A stretch of DNA of 64,000 nt from Acidobacteriota bacterium (lineage in GTDB: Bacteria > Acidobacteriota > Terriglobia > Terriglobales > Acidobacteriaceae). The position numbers and the translations under genes are program-made. Shown here piece by piece: positions 8,581-16,337 of the stretch. Numbering within the stretch: position 1 is the stretch's first letter; each line of letters begins with the position of its first letter. The notes under the pieces were generated by a model. It was not told the origin of the DNA. It did not search any database and saw only the letters and a program-made list of their open reading frames with translations. The stretch lies in assembly GCA_018268915.1 (NCBI GenBank), contig JAFDVQ010000017.1:1-64000 (forward strand), written 5' to 3'.

Positions 8581-10377
8581 ATGTCGTCGCGTCCTCGTTC
8601 CGCCGCGCTAATGCTTTCGTGCGCCCTTTCCTGTTCCGTTTCGTTCGCCCAGCTGGCGTTCAACCCCCATCAAGCCGCGCCCCTCCCCAGCGGTTCAGGT
8701 ATCGTCGCAGTTGGCGACTTCAATGGTGATGGTCGGCAAGACGTTCAGGCCACCGTCTACGATCCACCCACGACTACTTACGTCTGGGAACTCTTTCTCT
8801 CCACGGCCGACGGCGCTTACGACGCCCCAAAGAGGCTCCCAGCCTTCATTCAGGAAGTCGGCGACTTCAATCAAGATGGCAAGCTCGACTTTGTCACTAC
8901 TCAGTACGGAAGCAACCCGATCTCCGTCTTCTTGGGCAATGGCGACGGCACTTTTCAGGCCGCTAAGAGCTTCACGGGGCCCGGAGCTAACATCCAGTCG
9001 CTCTTCGCCGCCGATATAAATCACGACAACAAAACGGACCTCGTTGAACTACTGCCCGGTGCTGCGAACGGTAATCTCAATTCCACTCTTCAAGTTTGGA
9101 TCGGCAATGGGGACGGCACGTTCACCAAGGGCCAATCAATTCTCACGTCCATCGGTCCGGTTGCGAACCAGCAGGCCGGCTATGGATTAGTCGGCGACTT
9201 CGACGGAGACGGCAAGCCGGACATGGCTCTCGTCTATGGCAGCGTGAATGACAACTCCCACAGTGTCTCCGTTCCGAGCACGGTTCAGGTCTGGTACGGC
9301 GACGGCGCGGGCCACTTCGGGTCCCCCAGCTATCTCGCAGATCCGAACAAGAACTTCGACAGCGTACCTTTTGTAGCCGACCTGAACAACGACGGCCGCA
9401 GCGACATCGTCAGCGTGACGACCGCAGAGCCCACTTCAACCATCGAGCTGTACCTCGGAAATGCCAATCGTACCCTGAGCTACAAAAGCCTGACTACGAG
9501 CCAATGCATCAGCTTATTTACCGCTGCGGATTACAACGGCGACGGTCTCAATGACCTCGCCTACACAGCCTCGCCTTGCTCAGGCGCCACGCAGCAAACC
9601 AGCGTGATCGTCCGGCTCGGAACCGGTTCCGGCAATTTCGGCGCCGAACAGAATGTCTACCAGAACCAATATCAGCTCCACGGGCTCTATACCGCTCGTA
9701 CTACCACAGCGACCAAGCCAGACATCCTCTTCGCGCAGTTCAATGGCACAACCCAGGACAGCCTCGAAGTGCTGACCAACGACAGCGCAGGCAACTTTCC
9801 TGGCTGCTGGCTATCGGGCAAGGCGGAAGGCGTCACCGTGTGTACGCCGTCGACTGTCGCCACTTCTCCGGTAAAGTTCTCCATTGGCGCTGCCGGGCCT
9901 ACGCCCATGCGAACCGTCGCGGTCTGGTCCGACGGGAAAAAGATCGCCGAGCAGCTTACTCATGCATTCTCAAACTATTCCTTCCTTGATTCTTACGTTG
10001 CACTCGCAGCTGGAAAGCATTCCATCACCGTCAATGGCATAGGCTGGGACGGTACGCATCAGACCAGGTCGTTTACCTTGACGGTTTCGAACAGCAACAA
10101 CTGTGCAGCGCCTTCGTCTACGGGCATCAATGTTTGTTCGCCGACACAAAGCGCGAGCCTATCTTCTCCGGTCGAGGTAAACGCGAAGGCCACGGTGAGC
10201 GGTGGGGTCTATCGCTTCGAGTTATGGTCGGGCAGTACAAAGCTGGTGAGCGTCGCCAACAGCGGAACAATGAACCAATCAGTGTCACTCGCGGCAGGAA
10301 CCTACCACCTCATTTTTGTCGCGCGCAACGCGGCCGGCACCAAGGTGACTGCCGCACGCGACATCACGGTGCAATAG
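8581..10377 (+). CDS. Secreted VCBS/FG-GAP repeat protein with C-terminal Ig-like domains
   Basis: A 598-residue secreted protein with a signal peptide (MSSRPRSAALMLSCALSCSVSFA). At least six FG-GAP/VCBS calcium-loop repeats follow, for example VGDFNGDGRQDV, VGDFNQDGKLDFV, ADINHDNKTDLV, VGDFDGDGKPDMA, VADLNNDGRSDIV and AADYNGDGLNDLA; the D-x-N/D-x-D-G-x-x-D loops bind calcium in this family and build a propeller. After about residue 405 two Ig-like modules begin with the matching strings GVTVCTPS and GINVCSPT. Such proteins are surface or matrix components; no enzyme motif is visible. The preceding 291 bp hold no gene that I can see. Confidence 0.85.
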   Translation: MSSRPRSAALMLSCALSCSVSFAQLAFNPHQAAPLPSGSGIVAVGDFNGDGRQDVQATVYDPPTTTYVWELFLSTADGAYDAPKRLPAFIQEVGDFNQDGKLDFVTTQYGSNPISVFLGNGDGTFQAAKSFTGPGANIQSLFAADINHDNKTDLVELLPGAANGNLNSTLQVWIGNGDGTFTKGQSILTSIGPVANQQAGYGLVGDFDGDGKPDMALVYGSVNDNSHSVSVPSTVQVWYGDGAGHFGSPSYLADPNKNFDSVPFVADLNNDGRSDIVSVTTAEPTSTIELYLGNANRTLSYKSLTTSQCISLFTAADYNGDGLNDLAYTASPCSGATQQTSVIVRLGTGSGNFGAEQNVYQNQYQLHGLYTARTTTATKPDILFAQFNGTTQDSLEVLTNDSAGNFPGCWLSGKAEGVTVCTPSTVATSPVKFSIGAAGPTPMRTVAVWSDGKKIAEQLTHAFSNYSFLDSYVALAAGKHSITVNGIGWDGTHQTRSFTLTVSNSNNCAAPSSTGINVCSPTQSASLSSPVEVNAKATVSGGVYRFELWSGSTKLVSVANSGTMNQSVSLAAGTYHLIFVARNAAGTKVTAARDITVQ

Positions 10378-10411
10378 TTTCTGCCCTCCTCCTGGCTGAA
10401 ACCTGATTACA

Positions 10412-10436
10412 GTCCGGGTAGCTTCCCTACCCGGAC
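10412..10436. terminator. Strong hairpin between convergent genes
   Basis: GTCCGGGTAG (10412-10421), loop CTTCC, CTACCCGGAC (10427-10436): a perfect 10-bp stem between the stop codons of two convergent genes. There is no U-tract on either side, so intrinsic termination is only a possibility; it could also stabilise both 3' ends. Confidence 0.5.
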
Positions 10437-10456
10437 CGGTCCCAGCGAGGACAAGT

Positions 10457-13400
10457 TTAAAATTGCAGTTTGGCGCCAAACTGAATCTGCCGCGAAGTCG
10501 TCGAAGTCGAGGTCACAAGCCCAGCCGTCGGCGAGATCCCCGAAGTAGCCGACGAGTACACCACCTCGTTCGGCGTCGACAGATTCGTGTGGTTCAGTAC
10601 GTTGAAGAACTCCGCTCTGAATTGAAATCCAAACCGCTCCGTCAGATGCGCATTCCGCGTAGCCGAGAAGTCAAGCTGAGTCAGTCCCGGTCCGGTCAGC
10701 GCATCGCGAGAGACATTGCCATAGGTTCCCGTCGCCGGTGGCAGGAACGCAGCCGGATTGAAGTACTGCTGCACGGTCTTCGGATACGGGTCGCCCTTGA
10801 AATCCGGATTCCAGTTCGGCCGCACCGGATTGCGCGTATCGCCGTTGCCCGTTGGGTTATACCCAAGCTGCGGCGTAAACGGAAATCCAGTCTGAACATT
10901 GAATATCGCGCTAGCCGTCCAGCCGTAGGCAACGAAGCGCACCGGCCTCGAAGCATGCTGCAGAAATGGCTTCTTCGGCCCAAAGGGGAGCTCGTAGCTG
11001 CCATTGAACGAAGCCACATGCCGAACGTCTGTCGCTGCCGGACCCCAGTCGAGCTTAGGATTCAGCGGGAACATCACGAACGCCGGAGTATTGCCGCTGA
11101 CGCTGGTGTTCCACGCGGACCCATCATCCAGGTTCTTCGAGTACGTATAGTTCCCGCGAAATTGAAATCCGCTCGCGAACGACCGCCGCACATCAACCAC
11201 AAGCGAGTTGTACAGCCCCGTCCCCTGCGACACCCACGAAGTTGTATTCGCCAGAGCGGGATTCGCATTCTTGGAACCCGCAGGATAGAACGGGCTGCCA
11301 TCCTCAAGATAAGTGGGCACCGGCTCGTTCATGTCTTCCGACAGGATCTGGTGATAGCTGTGCGATCCGATGTAGCCCACTGTCAGCGACGTGTGCGGTA
11401 AAACCTGCTGCTCGATGCGCAGGCTCCAGTTCAACACCGCCGGTGTGTTGATGTCCGGCTGCACATTGCTGGGCGAAACCTTGCTGCCCGAAGGAGGCGT
11501 GCTGCCAGGCGTAATCTGCAGGCTCGACACCGGAACATTCGATAGCGTCTGCGCGGTGTTGAACGGCGCAGTCTGATCGAGACGATAATCGAGCGTATCC
11601 AGCAATCCGTAGTAGAGCCCAAACCCGCCACGCACGGCCGTCTTGCCGTTCCCCCATACATCCCATGCAAAGCCTACGCGCGGCTCCGGCAAGAACTTCG
11701 CGCGATTCGTAGTCAGCGCCGACGACCCAATCACCGGATCGGTCTGCAGAACGCCGTCTACAATCGCATAATTCGCAGCGCGTCCTTGCGCCTCGTTCCA
11801 TCCATTCGTTGATTCCGAACGGAACCCCGCGCGTACCTCAAGTCTCGGAGTCAGCTTGATCGTGTCTTCAACAAACGCCGCTCCCGCCAGCATGCGCCAT
11901 CCCAACTCAGTCGGGGAGGGGACCACGGTGAAGGTCTTCACCGTTCCCTGAAGGAACGACTGCAGGTTGCTGAACGACGCCTGCCCGTACTGATATTGTG
12001 CGAGCAAATCATTCGACTGGATGCGCTGCAACCATCCACCTGCCTCCAACTGGTGCCGACCGCGAGACCAGTACACGTGATCGTCGAAGGTGAATAGGTT
12101 GCGAGCAGCCGTGTTGTTCGATCCAACGTTGAGACCTGCCTGCGAAATCTGCGATGCGCCATTCGAGGCGGTGCTTCCGCTGATGATGATCACGCCAATC
12201 GGCTTGCCTGCAACCCATCCCGGCAAATCAACAGGCGAGTAGCCCGTGAAGAAGTAGCTTGCCCGCGAATAGCCGAAACGAGCCGTATTCAGCAGAGCAG
12301 GGGAGAAGACGTGTTGTTCCTGGATGCTCGCAACTTGCTCGCGAAGGCTCTCGTCAATCAGGCTTAGCGGATTCTGCGTGGGAGTGTTAGCGGTGCTGTC
12401 ATCAATCGTGTACACGGCGAAGAGGAGATCCTTCGGCCCGACGTTGTAGTCGAAGCGAGCGGTGCCAAAATCTTCGCGGATGTGTTGAGGTGGGTGCGAG
12501 AACGACTCCGCAATGCCGCTGCCGAGCTCGGGCCCATTCGCTTCCGGCCATAGAGCCAGCAGCGGGGCAACAGAAGGATCGACTCCGACGAATTTCTCGT
12601 TACCGGTTGAGTCAGTCAGATAGCCCTGCCGTGCACGCGCGTCCGGCACAAGCGTTACAGAACTGAGTCCCCAGTTCTGCCGGAAGCCCTCGTAGTTGCC
12701 GAAGAGGAAGAGCTTGTTGGTCTTGATTGGGCCCCCGAGTGACGCTCCGAACTGGTTCCTCTGGAAGTTCGGAATCGCGCCCTGGTCGAAGTAGTTGCGC
12801 GCATCCAGTGCGCTGTTGCGGACGAATTCAAATGCCGAACCATGCAGCTTGTTCGTGCCGCTCGTAGTCACGATGCTCACCTGCGCGCCTGCGCGTTTGC
12901 CATAAGTTGCGCCATAGGTGTCAGTCGAGGTATTGAACTCGCGCACGGCATCGACGCCGAGAAGCTGTCCGCTGGTGCCTCCCGGCGTTACGTTGATCAG
13001 CGACGCGCCAGTGTACTCAATTCCGTTCAGCAAGAACAGATTGTCCTGCGGGCGACGCCCACTTACGGAAAACATATTGCCGACCGAAGAATTGGAAGTC
13101 CCGACACTTCCAGACCGCTCGCTCGTGTAGTTCACCGTCGCCGGATTGAGCGTGAGCAGTCCGTCGTAACTGCGCCCATTCAGCGGAAGCTCCTTCACCT
13201 GTCTCTCGTCGACCAGGCCCGCGGTCTGCTGCGTCGAGGTATTCACCGTCGACCCATCTGCCGTAACCTCGACGGCCTGCTCGACAGTTGCCACGCCAAG
13301 CACGAAGTTCACTTGAAGGCTCTGCCCAACGGTGAGTGTTGCGTTCTGCTGAGTCGATGCAAAGCCTTCATGCACAGCCGTAATCGTGTAAGGCCCGATC

Positions 13401-13627
13401 GGTACGGACGGCGCAAAGAACCTGCCTTCTGCATCGGTGGTGAGCGTGCGGGTCGCCCCCGTTTCAGATTGCTTGACCGTGACCGTAGCAGCGCTAAGCG
13501 ATGCACCGGAGGAATCATGCACCGTGCCAGTAATGGTGGCGCCTACGACCTGTGCGTGACTGGGTACAACGCCGAGCCCCAATGCCATCAGCAACGCGAA
13601 AGGTACCAGCTTATAAATCGATTTCAT
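10457..13627 (-). CDS. Oar-like TonB-dependent outer-membrane receptor with carboxypeptidase-regulatory domain
   Basis: A 1056-residue outer-membrane protein of the type greatly expanded in Terriglobia. The start chosen (MKSIYKLVPFALLMALGLGVVPSHAQ) has GGAGG in its leader and gives a clean signal peptide. Residues about 30-115 are a carboxypeptidase-regulatory Ig-like domain (GTVHDSSGASLSAATVTVKQ...TDAEGRFFAPSVPIGPYTI). A plug follows (VKELPLNGRSYDGLLTLNPATVNYTS, VSGRRPQDNLFLLNGIEYTG), then the beta-barrel, ending in the outer-membrane-type terminal phenylalanine (QIQFGAKLQF). Ligand is unknown; relatives often take up oligosaccharides. An Rrf2 regulator is encoded just upstream on the same strand with an 115-bp gap. 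Confidence 0.93.
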   Translation of the reverse strand: MKSIYKLVPFALLMALGLGVVPSHAQVVGATITGTVHDSSGASLSAATVTVKQSETGATRTLTTDAEGRFFAPSVPIGPYTITAVHEGFASTQQNATLTVGQSLQVNFVLGVATVEQAVEVTADGSTVNTSTQQTAGLVDERQVKELPLNGRSYDGLLTLNPATVNYTSERSGSVGTSNSSVGNMFSVSGRRPQDNLFLLNGIEYTGASLINVTPGGTSGQLLGVDAVREFNTSTDTYGATYGKRAGAQVSIVTTSGTNKLHGSAFEFVRNSALDARNYFDQGAIPNFQRNQFGASLGGPIKTNKLFLFGNYEGFRQNWGLSSVTLVPDARARQGYLTDSTGNEKFVGVDPSVAPLLALWPEANGPELGSGIAESFSHPPQHIREDFGTARFDYNVGPKDLLFAVYTIDDSTANTPTQNPLSLIDESLREQVASIQEQHVFSPALLNTARFGYSRASYFFTGYSPVDLPGWVAGKPIGVIIISGSTASNGASQISQAGLNVGSNNTAARNLFTFDDHVYWSRGRHQLEAGGWLQRIQSNDLLAQYQYGQASFSNLQSFLQGTVKTFTVVPSPTELGWRMLAGAAFVEDTIKLTPRLEVRAGFRSESTNGWNEAQGRAANYAIVDGVLQTDPVIGSSALTTNRAKFLPEPRVGFAWDVWGNGKTAVRGGFGLYYGLLDTLDYRLDQTAPFNTAQTLSNVPVSSLQITPGSTPPSGSKVSPSNVQPDINTPAVLNWSLRIEQQVLPHTSLTVGYIGSHSYHQILSEDMNEPVPTYLEDGSPFYPAGSKNANPALANTTSWVSQGTGLYNSLVVDVRRSFASGFQFRGNYTYSKNLDDGSAWNTSVSGNTPAFVMFPLNPKLDWGPAATDVRHVASFNGSYELPFGPKKPFLQHASRPVRFVAYGWTASAIFNVQTGFPFTPQLGYNPTGNGDTRNPVRPNWNPDFKGDPYPKTVQQYFNPAAFLPPATGTYGNVSRDALTGPGLTQLDFSATRNAHLTERFGFQFRAEFFNVLNHTNLSTPNEVVYSSATSGISPTAGLVTSTSTTSRQIQFGAKLQF

Positions 13628-13742
13628 CTTACGACCTCCGAATAAGGGCAGCAGCACCGACGAGGTGCACGTGTTCTGTGTCGATCCGCGATGCGGATAA
13701 AGTCAGACTTCGGTCACGAGCGGATTGGGCCCGAAAGGGTGA

Positions 13743-14147
13743 TCACCGACAAAGATCAGCAAGGGAAGTGCGGTCCAAAATGCGTGCCGTTGCGTCTCGG
13801 ACGTCAAGAAGAACCCGGAAAAGCGCGCGATGTCTTTGGTCGGTCTTGACTCGATAGCGGAGCGACTCAGCGTCTTCAAATGGGGCTAGCGGTCCGTCAA
13901 CACTTCGGATCACTTCTCCCAAAAAGATCTGCTCAGGCGGTCGTTTGAGCAGATAGCCGCCTCCAGCTCCGCGAATGCTATTCACAAATCGTGCGCGTTT
14001 GAGGTCGCGCAGAATTGCTTCCAGGAACTTCTCGGGAAGGCTTTCCGCACTGGCGATGTCACGAATTTTGACCACATCGTCTGGATAGTGCTCTGCCAGG
14101 ACGGTCAGAGCTTGCAGTGCGTAAAGGCCTTTTTGAGAGATCCTCAT
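13743..14147 (-). CDS. Rrf2 family transcriptional regulator
   Basis: A 134-residue winged-helix regulator. MRISQKGLYALQALTVLAEHYPDDVVKIRDIA, then the Rrf2 signature SLPEKFLEAILRDLKRARFVNSIRGAGGGYLLKRPPEQIFLGEVIRSVDG. The three-cysteine cluster that binds Fe-S in IscR and NsrR is absent (the only cysteine is next to the C-terminus), so a CymR-like, cluster-free sensor is more likely. The upstream in-frame extension of 49 codons was rejected because it lacks Rrf2 similarity. A perfect inverted repeat lies 71-93 bp upstream and may be its own operator. The TonB receptor downstream on the same strand may be co-transcribed. Confidence 0.88.
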   Translation of the reverse strand: MRISQKGLYALQALTVLAEHYPDDVVKIRDIASAESLPEKFLEAILRDLKRARFVNSIRGAGGGYLLKRPPEQIFLGEVIRSVDGPLAPFEDAESLRYRVKTDQRHRALFRVLLDVRDATARILDRTSLADLCR

Positions 14148-14217
14148 AGCGGTAAGGTACCAACTCGGAATCGGCCCTTTTGGTTCGAGTTCAGGGGAAA
14201 ATAGCCGATCTGGAAGA

Positions 14218-14240
14218 AAGTCTACCAAATAAGTAGACTT
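14218..14240. promoter_or_regulatory. Candidate Rrf2 operator, 23-bp inverted repeat
   Basis: AAGTCTAC (14218-14225), 7-bp spacer CAAATAA, GTAGACTT (14233-14240): perfect 8-bp arms in front of the Rrf2 gene. Length and A/T-rich centre suit a dimeric Rrf2 protein. Confidence 0.6.
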
Positions 14241-14313
14241 TATGAACAGCGATGTGGGGTTGAGCCCCTCTGTTGCATTTATTGAAAGCATCAATGTCTC
14301 GATTGGTTCAGAA

Positions 14314-14346
14314 ATAAAAAAGCCGCTTCAGCGTTGCTGAGCGGCC
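14314..14346 (-). terminator. Rho-independent terminator
   Basis: On the minus strand, GCCGCTCAGC, loop AAC, GCTGAAGCGGC (one bulge) and then a run of six T. It lies about 130 bp behind the DUF885 gene and fits as the end of that transcript. Confidence 0.8.
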
Positions 14347-14475
14347 GCTTGGGATTGGTCTAAGCCTGTTTTAGCTTACCCACACGACCGGTCGCCCGCG
14401 TGACAACACGCGATACAGCAAACCGGCATGTGGAAGATACCCATGGCTGGAATATACCTTTGCCACGGTTTTGAG

Positions 14476-16299
14476 TCAATGATTTTGCTGCTTTGCCAGC
14501 AGCATATCCTTGAGCCACGGTACCGGGAGAGCCCCTTCGTCCAGGGCGCGATCGTGGAATTCAGCGAGCGTAAAGTCTTTGCCTTTAGCTCCTTCGTAGG
14601 CCTTGCGCAGGCGCCACCACTCTTCGGTTCCAACGAAATAGGTAGGAAGCTGTGTCGAACTAAGCTTAGCCCGCTGCAGCTTGCCTTCCGCCTCGGCGCG
14701 GGTCTGGAAGGCATCGTCCATCATGAAGTGCATGGCCTGCTCGTCCGTCATTCCCATCGTCTGCATGCGGATGTCGAGGATGCTGTTGCCGATCGCACGC
14801 AGCCAGACTTTTAGATAGCTGATTCTGTATCGCGGATCGTTGTCGGCAAAGCCCTGCTGCATCATGTTCTGCGCGATGTATTCAGCCCAGCCCTCAACAT
14901 ACGCGCCATTGCCGTAGAGGGCGCGAACGAGGCGACGCGTCACCGGCTGCACGTCATTAGCGTGCTCAGCCTGGACGTAATGGCCGGGCAGCGCCTCATG
15001 AATACAAAGCCACTTCAGCACCCAGTTGTTGTACTCCCGCAAGCGCGACTCGGCGCTCGCCTCGGGAGTGCTCGTGCTGATTGGCGTGACCCAGTATTGC
15101 GCTTCTGCGTTCGGGTCGAGCGGCGGCGCGGAGTGAAAACCTCCCACCGAATAGATTCCGCGCTCAAATTCCGGCGTGGGGATCACCTTCAGGTTGTCGC
15201 GCGCTTTGAGCGAGACGACCTTCTTGTCCACGATGAACCGGCGTATGCCAACAAGATCTTCTCTTGCAGTCTCCAGTAGGGCATTTCGATTGGGGTGATC
15301 GTCAGCGATCTTCTGCAATACCTCGCTGATGATCTTGTTCTCCCGCTCCTGCTGGCCGAGCGATGCGTGTTCATCGTGGTCCGGGTAATACTGCTTATGA
15401 AGTGGCAGCGCCAGTTGCATCATCTCTGCGCGAGTCTTGTGGAACTCTGATTCAGCGTCGGATAGAAGCTGTTCCGGGGTGATGTCTGTTTCCATCACCA
15501 GGCGAAATTTCTGGTCGTAGAATTCTTTGCCAAGACGCCAGGTGCGATCCGTCTTTCGCTTCGCCAGATCGGAATTCAGCCACTCGCTGAAAGATTTGAG
15601 CGCAGCGACCGCGTCCGGCGCAACCTTATCGAATCGCGACTTCAGCGCGGGGCTCTTTGCGGCGGCGGATGCGATTGTGTTCTGCATCAGATTGATGTTG
15701 CCGTCATTCTCTTCGATCGCGACCTTGATGAAGATGGGGTCGGAATCAGCAAGTACGCTGCGAGCCTGATCTAGAAACCGAGGAGTCGCCGCGACGCGGG
15801 AGAGAACGTCGCCCACCCGCACGTCCTCCGATGCGTAGTCGTCAGTCAGAGGCTGGAACAGCGCGGCCCCAAGCAGTTCCACGTAAACCGTCGGATTGTG
15901 TCGGTAGTTCTGTATCTTCTCGAGTTCCAGAAGATTCAGCGCGATCTGATCATCAATCAGATACCAGTCCGCCGCATCCTCCGGACCAAGAGAAGCGACA
16001 GGAGTCTCCGCGTGAAAGCGTTCACGCCATCTTGCATACAACTCGCGCTGCGCTGCAAAACCGGCAGGGCTTACGTCATCGAGAAGGGAATCGAGCGCGA
16101 GATCCTTGCCGCCCTTCAGATCACGATAGTGATGGTATCCCGCCTGGGAGGCACTCGACGGCGATTGGGCCAGAGTCTCATGAATAAACTGCTCAGACAA
16201 TCCGGCGAACTTCTCGCTGGTTTGCGTTGTAGCTGAGTTTCCCTGAGCAACTGCCAGGCATGAGCAAACTGCGACTGCCGCGAGAAGTCCCTTACGCAT
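14476..16299 (-). CDS. DUF885 family exported metallopeptidase-like protein
   Basis: A 607-residue exported protein; the N-terminus MRKGLLAAVAVCSCLAVAQG is a signal peptide. The family motif HEALPGH lies at residues 434-440 (a zinc-type H-E-x3-G-H) with YVEGWAEY near 468, both hallmarks of DUF885. Long helices make up most of the remainder. Members are thought to be zinc peptidases on the basis of this motif; substrate is unknown. It follows a second exported peptidase (DPP-IV-like) on the same strand with a 38-bp gap, so the two are probably one operon for peptide breakdown in the periplasm, ending at the terminator near 14.33 kb. Confidence 0.88.
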   Translation of the reverse strand: MRKGLLAAVAVCSCLAVAQGNSATTQTSEKFAGLSEQFIHETLAQSPSSASQAGYHHYRDLKGGKDLALDSLLDDVSPAGFAAQRELYARWRERFHAETPVASLGPEDAADWYLIDDQIALNLLELEKIQNYRHNPTVYVELLGAALFQPLTDDYASEDVRVGDVLSRVAATPRFLDQARSVLADSDPIFIKVAIEENDGNINLMQNTIASAAAKSPALKSRFDKVAPDAVAALKSFSEWLNSDLAKRKTDRTWRLGKEFYDQKFRLVMETDITPEQLLSDAESEFHKTRAEMMQLALPLHKQYYPDHDEHASLGQQERENKIISEVLQKIADDHPNRNALLETAREDLVGIRRFIVDKKVVSLKARDNLKVIPTPEFERGIYSVGGFHSAPPLDPNAEAQYWVTPISTSTPEASAESRLREYNNWVLKWLCIHEALPGHYVQAEHANDVQPVTRRLVRALYGNGAYVEGWAEYIAQNMMQQGFADNDPRYRISYLKVWLRAIGNSILDIRMQTMGMTDEQAMHFMMDDAFQTRAEAEGKLQRAKLSSTQLPTYFVGTEEWWRLRKAYEGAKGKDFTLAEFHDRALDEGALPVPWLKDMLLAKQQNH

Positions 16300-16337
16300 T
16301 CCAATGCCTCCGAATCCAAGCTGGGTGAGAACCGTCC

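Noticed and set aside
10463..11401. 312-codon plus-strand frame opposite the TonB receptor
   Set aside because: Arginine-rich antisense frame without homology signs.
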